Under the pieces are notes generated by a model. The model was not told where the DNA came from. It saw nothing but the letters and a program-made list of their open reading frames with translations, and made no database searches. A DNA stretch of 64,000 nt, taken from the NCBI RefSeq assembly GCF_003323745.1, contig NZ_QOIL01000004.1, positions 248,001-312,000 of the forward strand, in the 5' to 3' direction. Position 1 is the first letter of the stretch; every line of letters begins with the position of its first letter. Source of the DNA: Sphaerisporangium album. GTDB lineage: Bacteria; Actinomycetota; Actinomycetes; Streptosporangiales; Streptosporangiaceae. Of this stretch, positions 17,651 to 26,451 are shown in pieces. A program made the translations under genes and the position numbers.

Positions 17651-18649
17651 ATGAGCAACCACGCCACTCTTGAGCGCGAGTCGCCGCCCGGGGCGGGTCT
17701 CGCCGCCGCGGGCCGGCGCGTCGACGTCGCCGCGGTGGCCCGCCAGGCCGGACTGGTCGGCGTCATCGTCGTCCTCGTGCTCGGCTTCGGGCTGGCCCGG
17801 CCGTTGTTCCTCGACGGCGGCAACCTGATCAACGTCCTGCTGCAGTCGTCGGTGGTCGGCGTGCTCGCCCTCGGCCAGACCTTCGTCCTGATCACCGGGG
17901 GCATCGACCTGTCCATCGGCTCGACCGTCGCGATGGCCGCGGTGGTCAGCGGGCTGCTGTCGCACTCGGCGCCCGCGCCGGTGGCGATCCTCGGCGGCAT
18001 CGCCGTCGGCGCCCTGGCCGGACTGGCCAACGGGCTTCTCATCACCAGGACCAGGATCACCCCGTTCATCATCACGCTCGGGACGATGAGCATCTACGCC
18101 GGGCTCGCGCTGATCATCGCGGGCGGCCAGGCGGTCTACGACATCCCGGCCGGCTTCCAGGACCTGCTGGCCGGCCGTGTCCTCGGCATCCCCGTCCCGG
18201 TCTTCCTGTTCGTCCTGCTCACCATCGTCGCCGCGGTGTGCCTGCGCCGGACGGTGTTCGGCGAGCACCTGACGGCCGTCGGCGGCAACGCCGAGGTGGC
18301 GAGGCTCGCCGGGATCGACGTGAAGCGCTTCACCGCGTCCGCCTACGTCCTGTCCGGCGGGCTGGCCGGGCTGGCCGGGACCGTCCTGGTGGCCCGCCTC
18401 GGCGCGGCCGACCCGACGCTCGGCGCCGACCTGCTGCTCACCGCGATCGCCGCCACCGTCATGGGCGGCACCAAGCTCGCCGGAGGGGAAGGCAGCATGT
18501 CCGGCGCGGCGTTCGGCGCGATCATCATCGCGACGCTCACCGCCGGCCTGACCACGCTCAACGTCCAGGCGTTCTACCAGCAGGTCGCGGTCGGCGCGGC
18601 GATCATCATCGCGCTGCTGGTCGACCAGCTCGCCCGGGGACGGCGCTGA
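17651..18649 (+). CDS. ABC importer permease, ribose type
   Basis: 332 residues with about nine to ten hydrophobic helices. Family signatures include GQTFVLITGGIDLSIGSTVAM, TRTRITPFIITLGTMSIYAGL and the cytoplasmic EAA-like segment AEVARLAGIDVKRF that contacts the ATPase, followed by LSGGLAGLAGTVLVAR. It forms the homodimeric membrane channel. Its TGA overlaps the ATG of the following enoyl-CoA hydratase gene by one base, so import and catabolism are coupled in translation. Confidence 0.93.
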   Translation: MSNHATLERESPPGAGLAAAGRRVDVAAVARQAGLVGVIVVLVLGFGLARPLFLDGGNLINVLLQSSVVGVLALGQTFVLITGGIDLSIGSTVAMAAVVSGLLSHSAPAPVAILGGIAVGALAGLANGLLITRTRITPFIITLGTMSIYAGLALIIAGGQAVYDIPAGFQDLLAGRVLGIPVPVFLFVLLTIVAAVCLRRTVFGEHLTAVGGNAEVARLAGIDVKRFTASAYVLSGGLAGLAGTVLVARLGAADPTLGADLLLTAIAATVMGGTKLAGGEGSMSGAAFGAIIIATLTAGLTTLNVQAFYQQVAVGAAIIIALLVDQLARGRR

Positions 18650-19398
18650 TGCCCGTACTGCTCGACGTCGACCCGCGCGGCCGGGCGACGCTGACCCTGG
18701 ACCGGTACGCCAAGCGCAACTCCCTCGACCAGGCCATGCTCGAATCCTTCGGCGAGGCCCTCGGCGCGGTCGAGAACGACCCCGCCGTCCGCTGTGTCGT
18801 CCTGCGCGGCAGCAACGGGTTCTTCTGCGCGGGCGCCGACATCTCCGACTGGGCCGACCCTGGACCGGATCGCGCCGACCGGCTGTCCCGGCTCGGCACG
18901 GCCACCTTCGCGCGGCTGGCGGCACTCGGCGTCCCCACCATCGCGCTGATCGAGCGCAGCGCGCTCGGCGGCGGCCTGGAACTGGCGCTCGCCTGCGACC
19001 TGCGGGTCACCACCGAGGACGCCGCGCTCGGCTACCCCGAGGCCCGGCTGGGGAACCTGACCGCGTGGGGCGGCATCGCCCGGCTGGTCGACACCGTCGG
19101 GCAGGCCCACGCCCGCAGACTGTTCCTGACCGCGACGCCGATCTCCGGGGCCGAGGCCGCACGGATCGGTCTGGTCACCGAGGCCGTCGCCGCGGACCGC
19201 CTTGAGGCGGCGGCCGAGGAGCTCGTGGAAGCGGTGATCGCCTGCGACCCGCTCGCCCTGCGCGTCGTCAAGGACACTCTCGCCGGATACGCGACCCGGG
19301 TGCCCGCCGAGCCGGCGTTCGCCGCCTTCTTCAGCCTGTCGGACGCCTCGCGCGAACGTAAACAGGCCTTCTTCCAGCGCAAGCCCACGACGAAGTGA
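18649..19398 (+). CDS. Enoyl-CoA hydratase/isomerase family protein
   Basis: 249 residues from ATG at 18649 (overlapping the permease stop), the normal crotonase size. Crotonase-fold marks: the CoA-binding AKRNSL segment, oxyanion-hole stretches FFCAGADISDW and SALGGGLELALACD, and GYPEARLGNLTAWGG where catalytic acids normally sit. It would act on a CoA thioester made by the CoA-transferase of this operon: hydration, isomerisation or, as in some crotonases, C-C or C-S chemistry. Fatty-acid beta-oxidation is less likely given the sugar-type importer. Confidence 0.9.
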   Translation: MPVLLDVDPRGRATLTLDRYAKRNSLDQAMLESFGEALGAVENDPAVRCVVLRGSNGFFCAGADISDWADPGPDRADRLSRLGTATFARLAALGVPTIALIERSALGGGLELALACDLRVTTEDAALGYPEARLGNLTAWGGIARLVDTVGQAHARRLFLTATPISGAEAARIGLVTEAVAADRLEAAAEELVEAVIACDPLALRVVKDTLAGYATRVPAEPAFAAFFSLSDASRERKQAFFQRKPTTK

Positions 19399-19405
19399 GG
19401 GTCAC

Positions 19406-20989
19406 GTGACCACCGCCGAACTCCACGAGGACCACAACGACCACGACCACCACAGGGACACAGCCCACCGCGGGCTCACCCCGTTGCTGGATCGTGCCAT
19501 CGTCTCCTCGGGAGAGGGCCCGCCCGTCCTCGGCTCGTTGGTCGGCGGCGTCGCCGTCGCACCCGAGGGCGAGGGCACCGCCCGGATCAGCCCGGCCACC
19601 GGGGGGATCGCCTTCCGCGTGGGCGGCGGCTCGCTCTCGGTGGTCGAGGCCGCCGTCGCGCGGGCCCGCGCCGCGTTCGACACGGGCACGTGGGGCCGGG
19701 CCTCCGGCCGTGACCGCGCCCGGGTGCTGGCCCGGACGGCTCTGCTCATCGAGGAGCACGCCGCCGAACTGGCCGACCTGCTCGTGCTGGAGACGGGCAA
19801 GCCCATCCGCGAGGCGCGCGGCGAGGTCGCCGCCGCCGCGAACGCCTTCGAGTACTTCGGCGGGCTGGCCCGCGACCTCAACGGCCGGACGGTGCGCGAC
19901 ATCGGCGACTCGGTGTTCGCGTTCACCGTGCGCGAGCCCGCCGGGGTCGCGGCCCTGATCGTGCCGTGGAACTTCCCGCTCGGCATCCTCGGGCAGAAGC
20001 TGCCGCCCGCGCTGGCCGCCGGCTGCTCGGTGGTCGTCAAGCCGAGCCCGCTGACCCCTCTCACCTCGCTCGCGGCCGTCTCCCTGCTGCTGGAGGCCGG
20101 GCTGGAGCCGGACGCGATCTCGGTGGTCCTCGGCGAAGGCCCGGCGGGGGCCGCGCTCGTCGCACACCGCGACGTCGACGTGGTCAGCTTCACCGGCTCC
20201 ACCGCGACCGGCAGGCACATCGCCGCGCACGCCGGTTCCCAGCGGCTCAAGCGCGTCGCCCTGGAAGCGGGCGGGAAGACGCCGGTCCTGGTGACCGCGC
20301 ACGCCGACCTGGACGAGGTGGTGGAGGGCCTGACCTTCGCCGCGTTCTTCAACCAGGGTCAGGTGTGCGTCGCGGGCTCGCGGATCCTCGCCGACGCGGC
20401 CGTCGCCGGCGAACTGGGCGAACGGCTCGCCGGACGCGCCGCCCGGCTCGTCCTCGGCGACCCGTGGTCGGAGTCCACCCAGATGGGGCCGCTGGTCTCC
20501 CAGCAGCACTTCGACGGGGTGTTCGCGGCGATCGAGACCTCGCGCGCGGAGGGCGTACGGGTGTTGTCCGGAGGCCGGAGGCCCGAGCCCGGCGGCACCC
20601 GGGCGCGGCCCTTCCTCGACCCGACGGTGCTGTGGACGGACGACGACCACTCGACCGCGGCCAGGGAGGAACTGTTCGGCCCGGTCACCGTGGTACAGCC
20701 GTACTCCTCGCTGGACGAGGCCGTGGAGCGCGCCAACGCCTCGGCGTACGGTCTGGCCGCCTCGGTGTGGAGCAACGACGTCCGCGAGGCGATGGACCTC
20801 ACCCTCAGGCTGCGCACCGGAACCGTGTGGATCAACGGATCCACCGACGCGTTCCCCGAGATCCCGCTCGGCGGGCGCCGTGACAGCGGCTACAACGCCG
20901 AGTTCGGCCGCGAGGGCATGGAGTTCTTCACCGAGAGCAAGACCGTGCAGATCAATCGAGCCGGACGAAAGGACTGGTACACCGCATGA
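19406..20989 (+). CDS. NAD(P)+-dependent aldehyde dehydrogenase
   Basis: 527 residues from GTG at 19406. A His/Asp-rich N-terminal extension (HEDHNDHDHH) precedes a full ALDH core: PWNFPLGILGQKLPPALAAGC, cofactor loop FTGSTATGRHIAA, general base LEAGGKTPVLV, nucleophile in FFNQGQVCVAGSRIL and EELFGPVTVVQPY near the end. It would oxidise an aldehyde intermediate to the acid, fitting downstream of the GMC oxidoreductase in the same operon. The His-rich start could bind metal or be an unstructured tail. The stop overlaps the next gene by four bases (ATGA). Confidence 0.93.
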   Translation: MTTAELHEDHNDHDHHRDTAHRGLTPLLDRAIVSSGEGPPVLGSLVGGVAVAPEGEGTARISPATGGIAFRVGGGSLSVVEAAVARARAAFDTGTWGRASGRDRARVLARTALLIEEHAAELADLLVLETGKPIREARGEVAAAANAFEYFGGLARDLNGRTVRDIGDSVFAFTVREPAGVAALIVPWNFPLGILGQKLPPALAAGCSVVVKPSPLTPLTSLAAVSLLLEAGLEPDAISVVLGEGPAGAALVAHRDVDVVSFTGSTATGRHIAAHAGSQRLKRVALEAGGKTPVLVTAHADLDEVVEGLTFAAFFNQGQVCVAGSRILADAAVAGELGERLAGRAARLVLGDPWSESTQMGPLVSQQHFDGVFAAIETSRAEGVRVLSGGRRPEPGGTRARPFLDPTVLWTDDDHSTAAREELFGPVTVVQPYSSLDEAVERANASAYGLAASVWSNDVREAMDLTLRLRTGTVWINGSTDAFPEIPLGGRRDSGYNAEFGREGMEFFTESKTVQINRAGRKDWYTA

Positions 20990-21765
20990 GCCAGGTGTCG
21001 CCAACGACAACCACGTACCCGTCGCTGCGCGGCCGGACCGTGCTCGTGACGGGCGCGCTCGGCGGGCTGGGCACCGCGATCGTGGACGTGTTCGCGGCCT
21101 GTGGCGCCTCCGTCGTCGTCCACCACCTCGGCCAGCGGGACGAGGCCGACGCCCGGGTGGCCCGGCTGCGGGACGCGGGAGTGACCGCGTACGCCGTCGA
21201 GGCCGACGTCACCGACTGGGACGCCGTCGCCGCGATGGTCGCCGAGATCGGGTCGGCGGTCGGGCCGGTCGACGTCCTGGTGAACAACGCCGGGTACATG
21301 GCCCCCGGACGCCTGGCCGGCCTCTCCCTCGAAGCGTGGCGCAGGACCCTCGCCGTGGACCTCGACGGCGTCTTCCTGTGCTGCCGCCACGTCCTCGGCT
21401 CCATGCTCGAACGGGGCTCGGGGGTCATCGTCAACGTGTCCTCCCAGCTCGCGTTCAAGGGCGCGTACGACTACACCGCCTACTGCGCGGCCAAGGCGGG
21501 GGTGGCCGGGCTGACCCGGGCGCTGGCCCGCGAGGTGGGCCCCGCGATCCGGGTGAACGCGATAGCGCCCGGACCGGTGGACACCCCGTTCATCACCCCG
21601 TGGGCGACCGAGGAGTGGAAGCGCGAACGCACCGGCGACCTCGTCATCGGACGGCTGGCGACGCCCGAGGAGATCGCGCCGACCGTGGCGTTCCTCGCCT
21701 CCGACGAGGCCGCGCTCTACCAGGGCCAGGTGCTGCACCTCAACGGCGGGGGAGTGATGGCCTGA
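20986..21765 (+). CDS. Short-chain dehydrogenase/reductase
   Basis: 259 residues with classical SDR motifs: cofactor loop TGALGGLG (about residues 22-29), DVLVNNAGY, catalytic Ser in VNVSSQLAF, YCAAK active-site Tyr-Lys, and IAPGPVDTPF. Residues following the second strand (HHLGQRDEAD) leave NAD/NADP preference open. In this operon it may oxidise the 3-hydroxyacyl-CoA formed by the hydratase or a hydroxyl of the substrate itself. Start ATG overlaps the dehydrogenase stop; stop overlaps the CoA-transferase start. Confidence 0.92.
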   Translation: MSQVSPTTTTYPSLRGRTVLVTGALGGLGTAIVDVFAACGASVVVHHLGQRDEADARVARLRDAGVTAYAVEADVTDWDAVAAMVAEIGSAVGPVDVLVNNAGYMAPGRLAGLSLEAWRRTLAVDLDGVFLCCRHVLGSMLERGSGVIVNVSSQLAFKGAYDYTAYCAAKAGVAGLTRALAREVGPAIRVNAIAPGPVDTPFITPWATEEWKRERTGDLVIGRLATPEEIAPTVAFLASDEAALYQGQVLHLNGGGVMA

Positions 21766-23372
21766 TGGCATCCCTGACCAGGACCCGCCGTGGACGGCCG
21801 GAGTTCCTCACCGCGCGGGAGGCCGTCGCGCTGATCGACGACGGCGACACCGTGGCGATCGGCGGTTCCGGCGGTGGCCTGCTCGAACCCGACGCCCTGC
21901 TGAAGGCATTGGGAAACCGGTTTCGCACCGAGGGGTCCCCGGGCGGGCTGACCCTCGTGCACACCACCGGCATCGGAGACCGCGAGGGCGGCGGCATGGA
22001 CCACCTCGCGCACCGCGGCCTGGCCCGCCGGATCATCGCCGGCAACTGGGGCATGGCGCCGGCGACCAGCGCCATGGCCGCCGCCGGGGAGTTCGAGGCG
22101 TACAACTTCCCCCAGGGCGTGATGAGCCAGCTGTTCCGCGACATCGCGGCCGGCCGTCCCGGCGTCCTCACCCATGTGGGCATCGGCACGTTCTGCGACC
22201 CCCGGCTGGAGGGCGGCAGGCTGAACGACCGCACCACCGAGGAACTCGTCCAGGTCGTGAGCCTGCGGGGGCGGGAATGGCTGTTCTACCCGTCGCTGGA
22301 CATCGACGTCTGCTTCATCCGGGGCACCACCGCCGACGAGGACGGCAACATCACCTGCGAGCAGGAAGCCGCCCGCCTGGAGATGCTCGCCATCGCCCAG
22401 GCCACGCGCAACTGCGGGGGCGTGGTCATCGCCCAGGTGAAGTACGCCGCCCAGCGGGGCTCGCTCGACCCGCGCGACGTCGTCGTGCCCGGGCTGTGCG
22501 TGGACGTCGTGGTCGTCAACCCGGCGCAGAGGCAGGTGGTGACCCACGAGTACAACCCGGCGTTCGCGGGCGCGGCGAAGGCCGCCCTGTCGTCCCTGCC
22601 GCCCTTCCCGCTCGACCAGCGCAAGGTCGTCGCGCGGCGGGCGCTGCGCGAGATCGTGGACGGCGACATCGTCAACCTCGGCGTCGGGATCGCCGACGGG
22701 GTCGCGGCCGTCGCCGCCGAGGAGGGCTGGGTCGACCACTTCACCCTCACCATCGAGCAGGGACTCGTCGGGGGCGTCCCGGCGCGGGGGGTCATCTTCG
22801 GCGTCGCCACCAACCCCGTCGCGATCCTGGAACAGCCCGCGCAGTTCGACTTCTACGACGGGGGCGGGCTGGACATCTGCTTCCTGGGGTTCGCCGAGAT
22901 CGACCTGGACGGCAACGTCAACGTGTCCAAGTTCGGCGGCAGGATCGTCGGCACCGGCGGTTTCGTGAACATCTCGCAGAACGCCTCCACCGTCGTGTTC
23001 TGCGGCACGTTCACCGCGGGCGGCCTCCAGGCCGTGCCCGGCGGCGGGCGGCTCGACCTGCGCGCGGAGGGCAGGCACCGCAAGTTCGTCGACAAGGTCG
23101 AGCAGGTGACGTTCAGCGCCGCCGAGGCCCGCCGCCGAGGCCAGCGCGTGCTCTACGTCACCGAACGGGCCGTCTTCGAACTCGGACCGGACGGGCTGGT
23201 GCTGATCGAGGTCGCGCCCGGCGTGGACCCGCGCGAGGACGTCCTGGACCTGCTCGGCGACCGCGTGTCGGTGTCCGGCTCGCTGAGCGTGATGGATTCG
23301 GCGATCTTCGAGGACCGTCCGCTGGGCGCCGGCTGGCGCCGCCGTGACACCGCCGTGCGGGTGACCCCGTGA
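21765..23372 (+). CDS. Acetate/acetoacetate-type CoA-transferase, fused alpha-beta
   Basis: 535 residues from ATG at 21765. A single chain contains both halves of a class I CoA-transferase (YdiF/Pct type): N-terminal half with IGGSGGGLLEPDALLKAL, C-terminal half with LGVGIADGVAAVA and the catalytic Glu motif TIEQGLVGG (about residue 330). It moves CoA from acetyl- or succinyl-CoA to a carboxylic acid, here presumably the acid produced by the aldehyde dehydrogenase. The gene carries an internal LacI-type operator at 21914-21923. Overlaps with the genes on both sides show tight coupling. Confidence 0.92.
   Translation: MASLTRTRRGRPEFLTAREAVALIDDGDTVAIGGSGGGLLEPDALLKALGNRFRTEGSPGGLTLVHTTGIGDREGGGMDHLAHRGLARRIIAGNWGMAPATSAMAAAGEFEAYNFPQGVMSQLFRDIAAGRPGVLTHVGIGTFCDPRLEGGRLNDRTTEELVQVVSLRGREWLFYPSLDIDVCFIRGTTADEDGNITCEQEAARLEMLAIAQATRNCGGVVIAQVKYAAQRGSLDPRDVVVPGLCVDVVVVNPAQRQVVTHEYNPAFAGAAKAALSSLPPFPLDQRKVVARRALREIVDGDIVNLGVGIADGVAAVAAEEGWVDHFTLTIEQGLVGGVPARGVIFGVATNPVAILEQPAQFDFYDGGGLDICFLGFAEIDLDGNVNVSKFGGRIVGTGGFVNISQNASTVVFCGTFTAGGLQAVPGGGRLDLRAEGRHRKFVDKVEQVTFSAAEARRRGQRVLYVTERAVFELGPDGLVLIEVAPGVDPREDVLDLLGDRVSVSGSLSVMDSAIFEDRPLGAGWRRRDTAVRVTP
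21914..21923. promoter_or_regulatory. Intragenic LacI-type operator
   Basis: Third AAACCGGTTT copy, inside the CoA-transferase coding sequence (codons about 50-53, encoding GNRFRT). It is over 6.9 kb from the operon promoter. It may support looping or roadblock repression, or be coincidence, though a 10-base perfect match next to TTTC as at the other sites makes chance less likely. Confidence 0.4.
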
Positions 23373-24526
23373 GCGGCCCGCGCATCGTGCTCCCGGCCCC
23401 CGGCGGCGGGACGCGCACCCACGTCCTGGCCGAACGCTCCCCGGTCCACGACCTCACCGCCGGCGCCCCCGTGACCCGCACCGCGTACGCCGCGGCCCAC
23501 GTCGTGGCCGACCCGCTGACCGACCCGCAGGCCCTCGACTGGGACGCCACCCTGGCGTTCCGGCGGCACCTGTGGGCCCTCGGGCTGGGCGTCGCCGACG
23601 CCATGGACACCGCGCAGCGCGGGGGCGGCCTCGACTGGGCCGCGGCCCGCGAACTGATCGCCAGGTCCGGCGCGGAGGCGCGTGCCGCGGGCGGCGCGCT
23701 GGTCTGCGGCGCGATGACCGACCAGCTCGACCCGGGCCGCCGCTGGACGCTCCACGACCTCGCCGACGCCTACGTCGAGCAGGCGGGCTGGATCCGGGAG
23801 GCCGGCGGCACTCCGGTGATCATGGCGAGCCGTCAGCTCGCGGCCACCGCGCGGGACGCCGACGACTACCGCGAGGTGTACGGAGCCGTCCTGCGCCAGG
23901 TCGGCGGGCCGGTGCTGCTGCACTGGCTCGGCGAGGCGTTCGACCCCGCCATGCGGGCCTACTGGGGCGACGCCGATCTCGGCCGGGCCGCCGAGACCGT
24001 GCTCGGCATCGTCGCCGAGCACGCCGATCGGATCACGGGCATCAAGATCTCGCTGCTCGACGCGGCACGCGAGGTCGCGCTCCGGCGGCGCCTCCCGCCG
24101 GGGGTGTCCATGCTGACCGGCGACGACTTCCACTACCCCGAGCTGATCCGGGGCGACGAGCACGGCCACAGCGGCGCGCTCCTCGGCGTGTTCGACGCGA
24201 TAGCCGCACCGGCCCGGGCGGCGCTCGCCCGGCTCGACGCCGGCGACGAGGCCGGGTACACCGCGCTGCTGGAACCCACCGTGCCCCTCGCGCGGCACCT
24301 GTTCGCCGCCCCGACATCGGCGTACAAGACCGGCGTGGTCTTCCTGGCCTGGCTGAACGGCCACCAGGACCACTTCCACCTGGTCGGTGGCGCCCAGACC
24401 TTCCGGTCGGTTCCCCATCTGAGCACGCTGTTCGCCCTCGCCGACCGGGCGGGCGCGCTGGCCGACCCGCCGCTCGCGGTACGCCGGATGCGCGCCTTCC
24501 TCGCGGTCGCCGGGTTCGAGTCCTGA
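23369..24526 (+). CDS. DUF993 family protein, DapA-like TIM barrel
   Basis: 385 residues from GTG at 23369 (GTGA overlap with the CoA-transferase stop). Belongs to DUF993, related to class I aldolases of the dihydrodipicolinate-synthase superfamily: the barrel strand GIKISLLDAAREVALRRRLPPGV supplies a candidate Schiff-base Lys (about residue 222), followed by MLTGDDFHYPELI. A C-terminal segment YKTGVVFLAWLNGHQDHFHLVGG is characteristic. Biochemistry is not established to my knowledge. In this pathway it is the best candidate for the carbon-carbon bond-cleaving step. Confidence 0.82.
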   Translation: MSGPRIVLPAPGGGTRTHVLAERSPVHDLTAGAPVTRTAYAAAHVVADPLTDPQALDWDATLAFRRHLWALGLGVADAMDTAQRGGGLDWAAARELIARSGAEARAAGGALVCGAMTDQLDPGRRWTLHDLADAYVEQAGWIREAGGTPVIMASRQLAATARDADDYREVYGAVLRQVGGPVLLHWLGEAFDPAMRAYWGDADLGRAAETVLGIVAEHADRITGIKISLLDAAREVALRRRLPPGVSMLTGDDFHYPELIRGDEHGHSGALLGVFDAIAAPARAALARLDAGDEAGYTALLEPTVPLARHLFAAPTSAYKTGVVFLAWLNGHQDHFHLVGGAQTFRSVPHLSTLFALADRAGALADPPLAVRRMRAFLAVAGFES

Positions 24527-24540
24527 GAGGACCACGCACC

Positions 24541-26151
24541 ATGTCACGCACCACCTACACCTATGTCATCGTGGGAGCCGGTGCGGCCGGCTGCGTCCTG
24601 GCCAACCGGCTCAGCGCCGACCCGAGCGCGCGCGTGCTCCTGCTGGAGGCGGGAGGCGGCGACCGGTCGCCTCTCCTTCGCATTCCCGCGGGCTTCTCCA
24701 AGCTGATGGGCACGAAGGTCAACTGGATGTTCGACACCGTCCCGCAGAAGCACCTCGACGACAGGCGGATCTTCCTGCCGCAGGGCCGGGTCCTGGGCGG
24801 CAGCACCTCGATCAACGCGATGCTCTACGTCCGGGGCAACCGGGCGGACTACGACGCGTGGCGCGACCTCGGCAACAAGGCATGGGGGTACGACGACGTC
24901 CTGCCGTACTTCCGGGCGCACGAGGACAACGAGCGGCTCGCCGACGCCTACCACGGAACGGGCGGCGAACTGCACGTCAGCGATCAGGTCCAGCACAACC
25001 CCATGTCCGCGGCGTTCCTGCGGGCGGCCCAGGAGACCGGGATCCCCTACACCGCCGATCCGAACGGAGAACACCAGGACGGGGTGTTCTACCACCAGGT
25101 GACCCAGCGGAGGGCGCGTCGCGAGAGCGCGTCGTCGGCGTTCCTGCGGCCCGTCCTGGACCGGCCGAACCTCACCGTGCTCACCCACGCCCAGGTCGGC
25201 CGCCTGATCGTCGAGAACGGCCGCGCCGTCGGGCTGACCTACGAGCGCAAGGGCCGGCGGGAGACCGTGTACGCCGACGCCGAGGTCGTCCTGAGCGCCG
25301 GCGCGATCAACTCGCCGTGGCTGCTGCTGCGGTCGGGCATCGGCCCGGCGGACGAACTGCGCGCCGTCGGCGTCGACGTCGTCCACGATCTGCCCGGGGT
25401 CGGCAAGAACCTGCACGACCAGCTGGAGGTGTACATCACCCGCGAGTGCGCCCAGCCGGTCAGCTACAGCGGCGAGGACCGCTGGGACCGGGCGCTGCGG
25501 CACGTGATCCAGTACGGCCTCTACCGGACCGGCCCGGCCACCGCGACGATCACCGAGGTGGGCGCGTTCGTGAACAGCGCGGCCGACGTGGTCTCCCCGG
25601 ACATCCAGCTGCACTTCCTGCCCGCCTACGTCGTCTGGAAGGACGGCACGCACTCCGCGGAACGGATTCCCGGCCACGGGGTGACCCTGCTGGCCTGCAA
25701 CGTCCGTCCCCGCAGCCGGGGCACGGTCACCCTCGTCTCCAAGGACCCCTCGGTCCTCCCGGCCGTCGACCCGAACTACCTCGCCGACCCGCACGACCTG
25801 GACGTGGCCGTGGAGGGCTTCCACCGGATGCGGGAGGTCTTCGCCGCCCCGGCCTTCGACGGCCTCCTCAAGGAGGAGAAGCTCCCCGGCCCGTCCGTCC
25901 AGACCGACGAGGAGATCCGCGCCTACATCCGCAAGTGGGGCAAGACCGACTACCACCCGGTGGGCACGTGCAAGATGGGCGTCGACGACCTCGCCGTCGT
26001 GGACCCCGAACTCCGCGTCCACGGCCTTGCCGGTCTGCGCGTCGTCGACTCCTCGATCATGCCGAACATCATCAGCGGCAACACCCAGGCCCCCTCCATG
26101 ATGATCGGCGAGAGGGGAGCCGCCCTCATCCTCGGCGCTCCCCTGGCCTGA
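24541..26151 (+). CDS. GMC family FAD-dependent oxidoreductase (choline dehydrogenase-like)
   Basis: 536 residues from ATG at 24541, with GAGAGGACC upstream, 14 bases after the DUF993 gene. FAD site VIVGAGAAGCVLANRLS at the N-terminus, GMC signature around GRVLGGSTSINAMLYVRG, C-terminal active-site His in YHPVGTCKMG and the NTQAPSMMIGERGA end. No export signal, so cytoplasmic and probably passing electrons to a quinone or other acceptor. It would oxidise a primary alcohol of the imported substrate to the aldehyde. Last gene of the operon. Confidence 0.93.
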   Translation: MSRTTYTYVIVGAGAAGCVLANRLSADPSARVLLLEAGGGDRSPLLRIPAGFSKLMGTKVNWMFDTVPQKHLDDRRIFLPQGRVLGGSTSINAMLYVRGNRADYDAWRDLGNKAWGYDDVLPYFRAHEDNERLADAYHGTGGELHVSDQVQHNPMSAAFLRAAQETGIPYTADPNGEHQDGVFYHQVTQRRARRESASSAFLRPVLDRPNLTVLTHAQVGRLIVENGRAVGLTYERKGRRETVYADAEVVLSAGAINSPWLLLRSGIGPADELRAVGVDVVHDLPGVGKNLHDQLEVYITRECAQPVSYSGEDRWDRALRHVIQYGLYRTGPATATITEVGAFVNSAADVVSPDIQLHFLPAYVVWKDGTHSAERIPGHGVTLLACNVRPRSRGTVTLVSKDPSVLPAVDPNYLADPHDLDVAVEGFHRMREVFAAPAFDGLLKEEKLPGPSVQTDEEIRAYIRKWGKTDYHPVGTCKMGVDDLAVVDPELRVHGLAGLRVVDSSIMPNIISGNTQAPSMMIGERGAALILGAPLA

Positions 26152-26451
26152 CCTCCCAATCTCTCGTCGTACATCGTCACAGCCGACCCAGTGGGTTACC
26201 TGGGCTGACCAGCGCATACAGCGATCGGATCCGTCTGTGGGGCGGGTCCGACCGCCTGAGGTTCGGGCGTTCGGCGAGCCGACACCACGCCTCACTACCG
26301 CGAGCCAGGGTGACGATCGCCCGGGGGCTGTCGCCGGGAACGTGCCAACTTTGTTTGGTTATCGGCGGGTTTGACGGGAGGTGTCATCCCGTGGTCATCT
26401 CTTCCCTTCTGTGTCTGTGGTGGCCCACGAGACAAACGGGGAGAGCCCCTC
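26152..26451. other. 300-bp intergenic region
   Basis: Separates the catabolic operon from the giant secreted-protein gene. A -35-like TTGACG at 26371 has only a weak TCATCT 18 bases on. GGGGAGAG at about 26438 is the ribosome-binding site of the next gene. Nothing else seen. Confidence 0.35.

Noticed and set aside
26175..26215. Possible terminator after the GMC oxidoreductase gene
   Set aside because: Only a 5-bp CCCAG/CTGGG stem with an 8-base loop; too weak to call.
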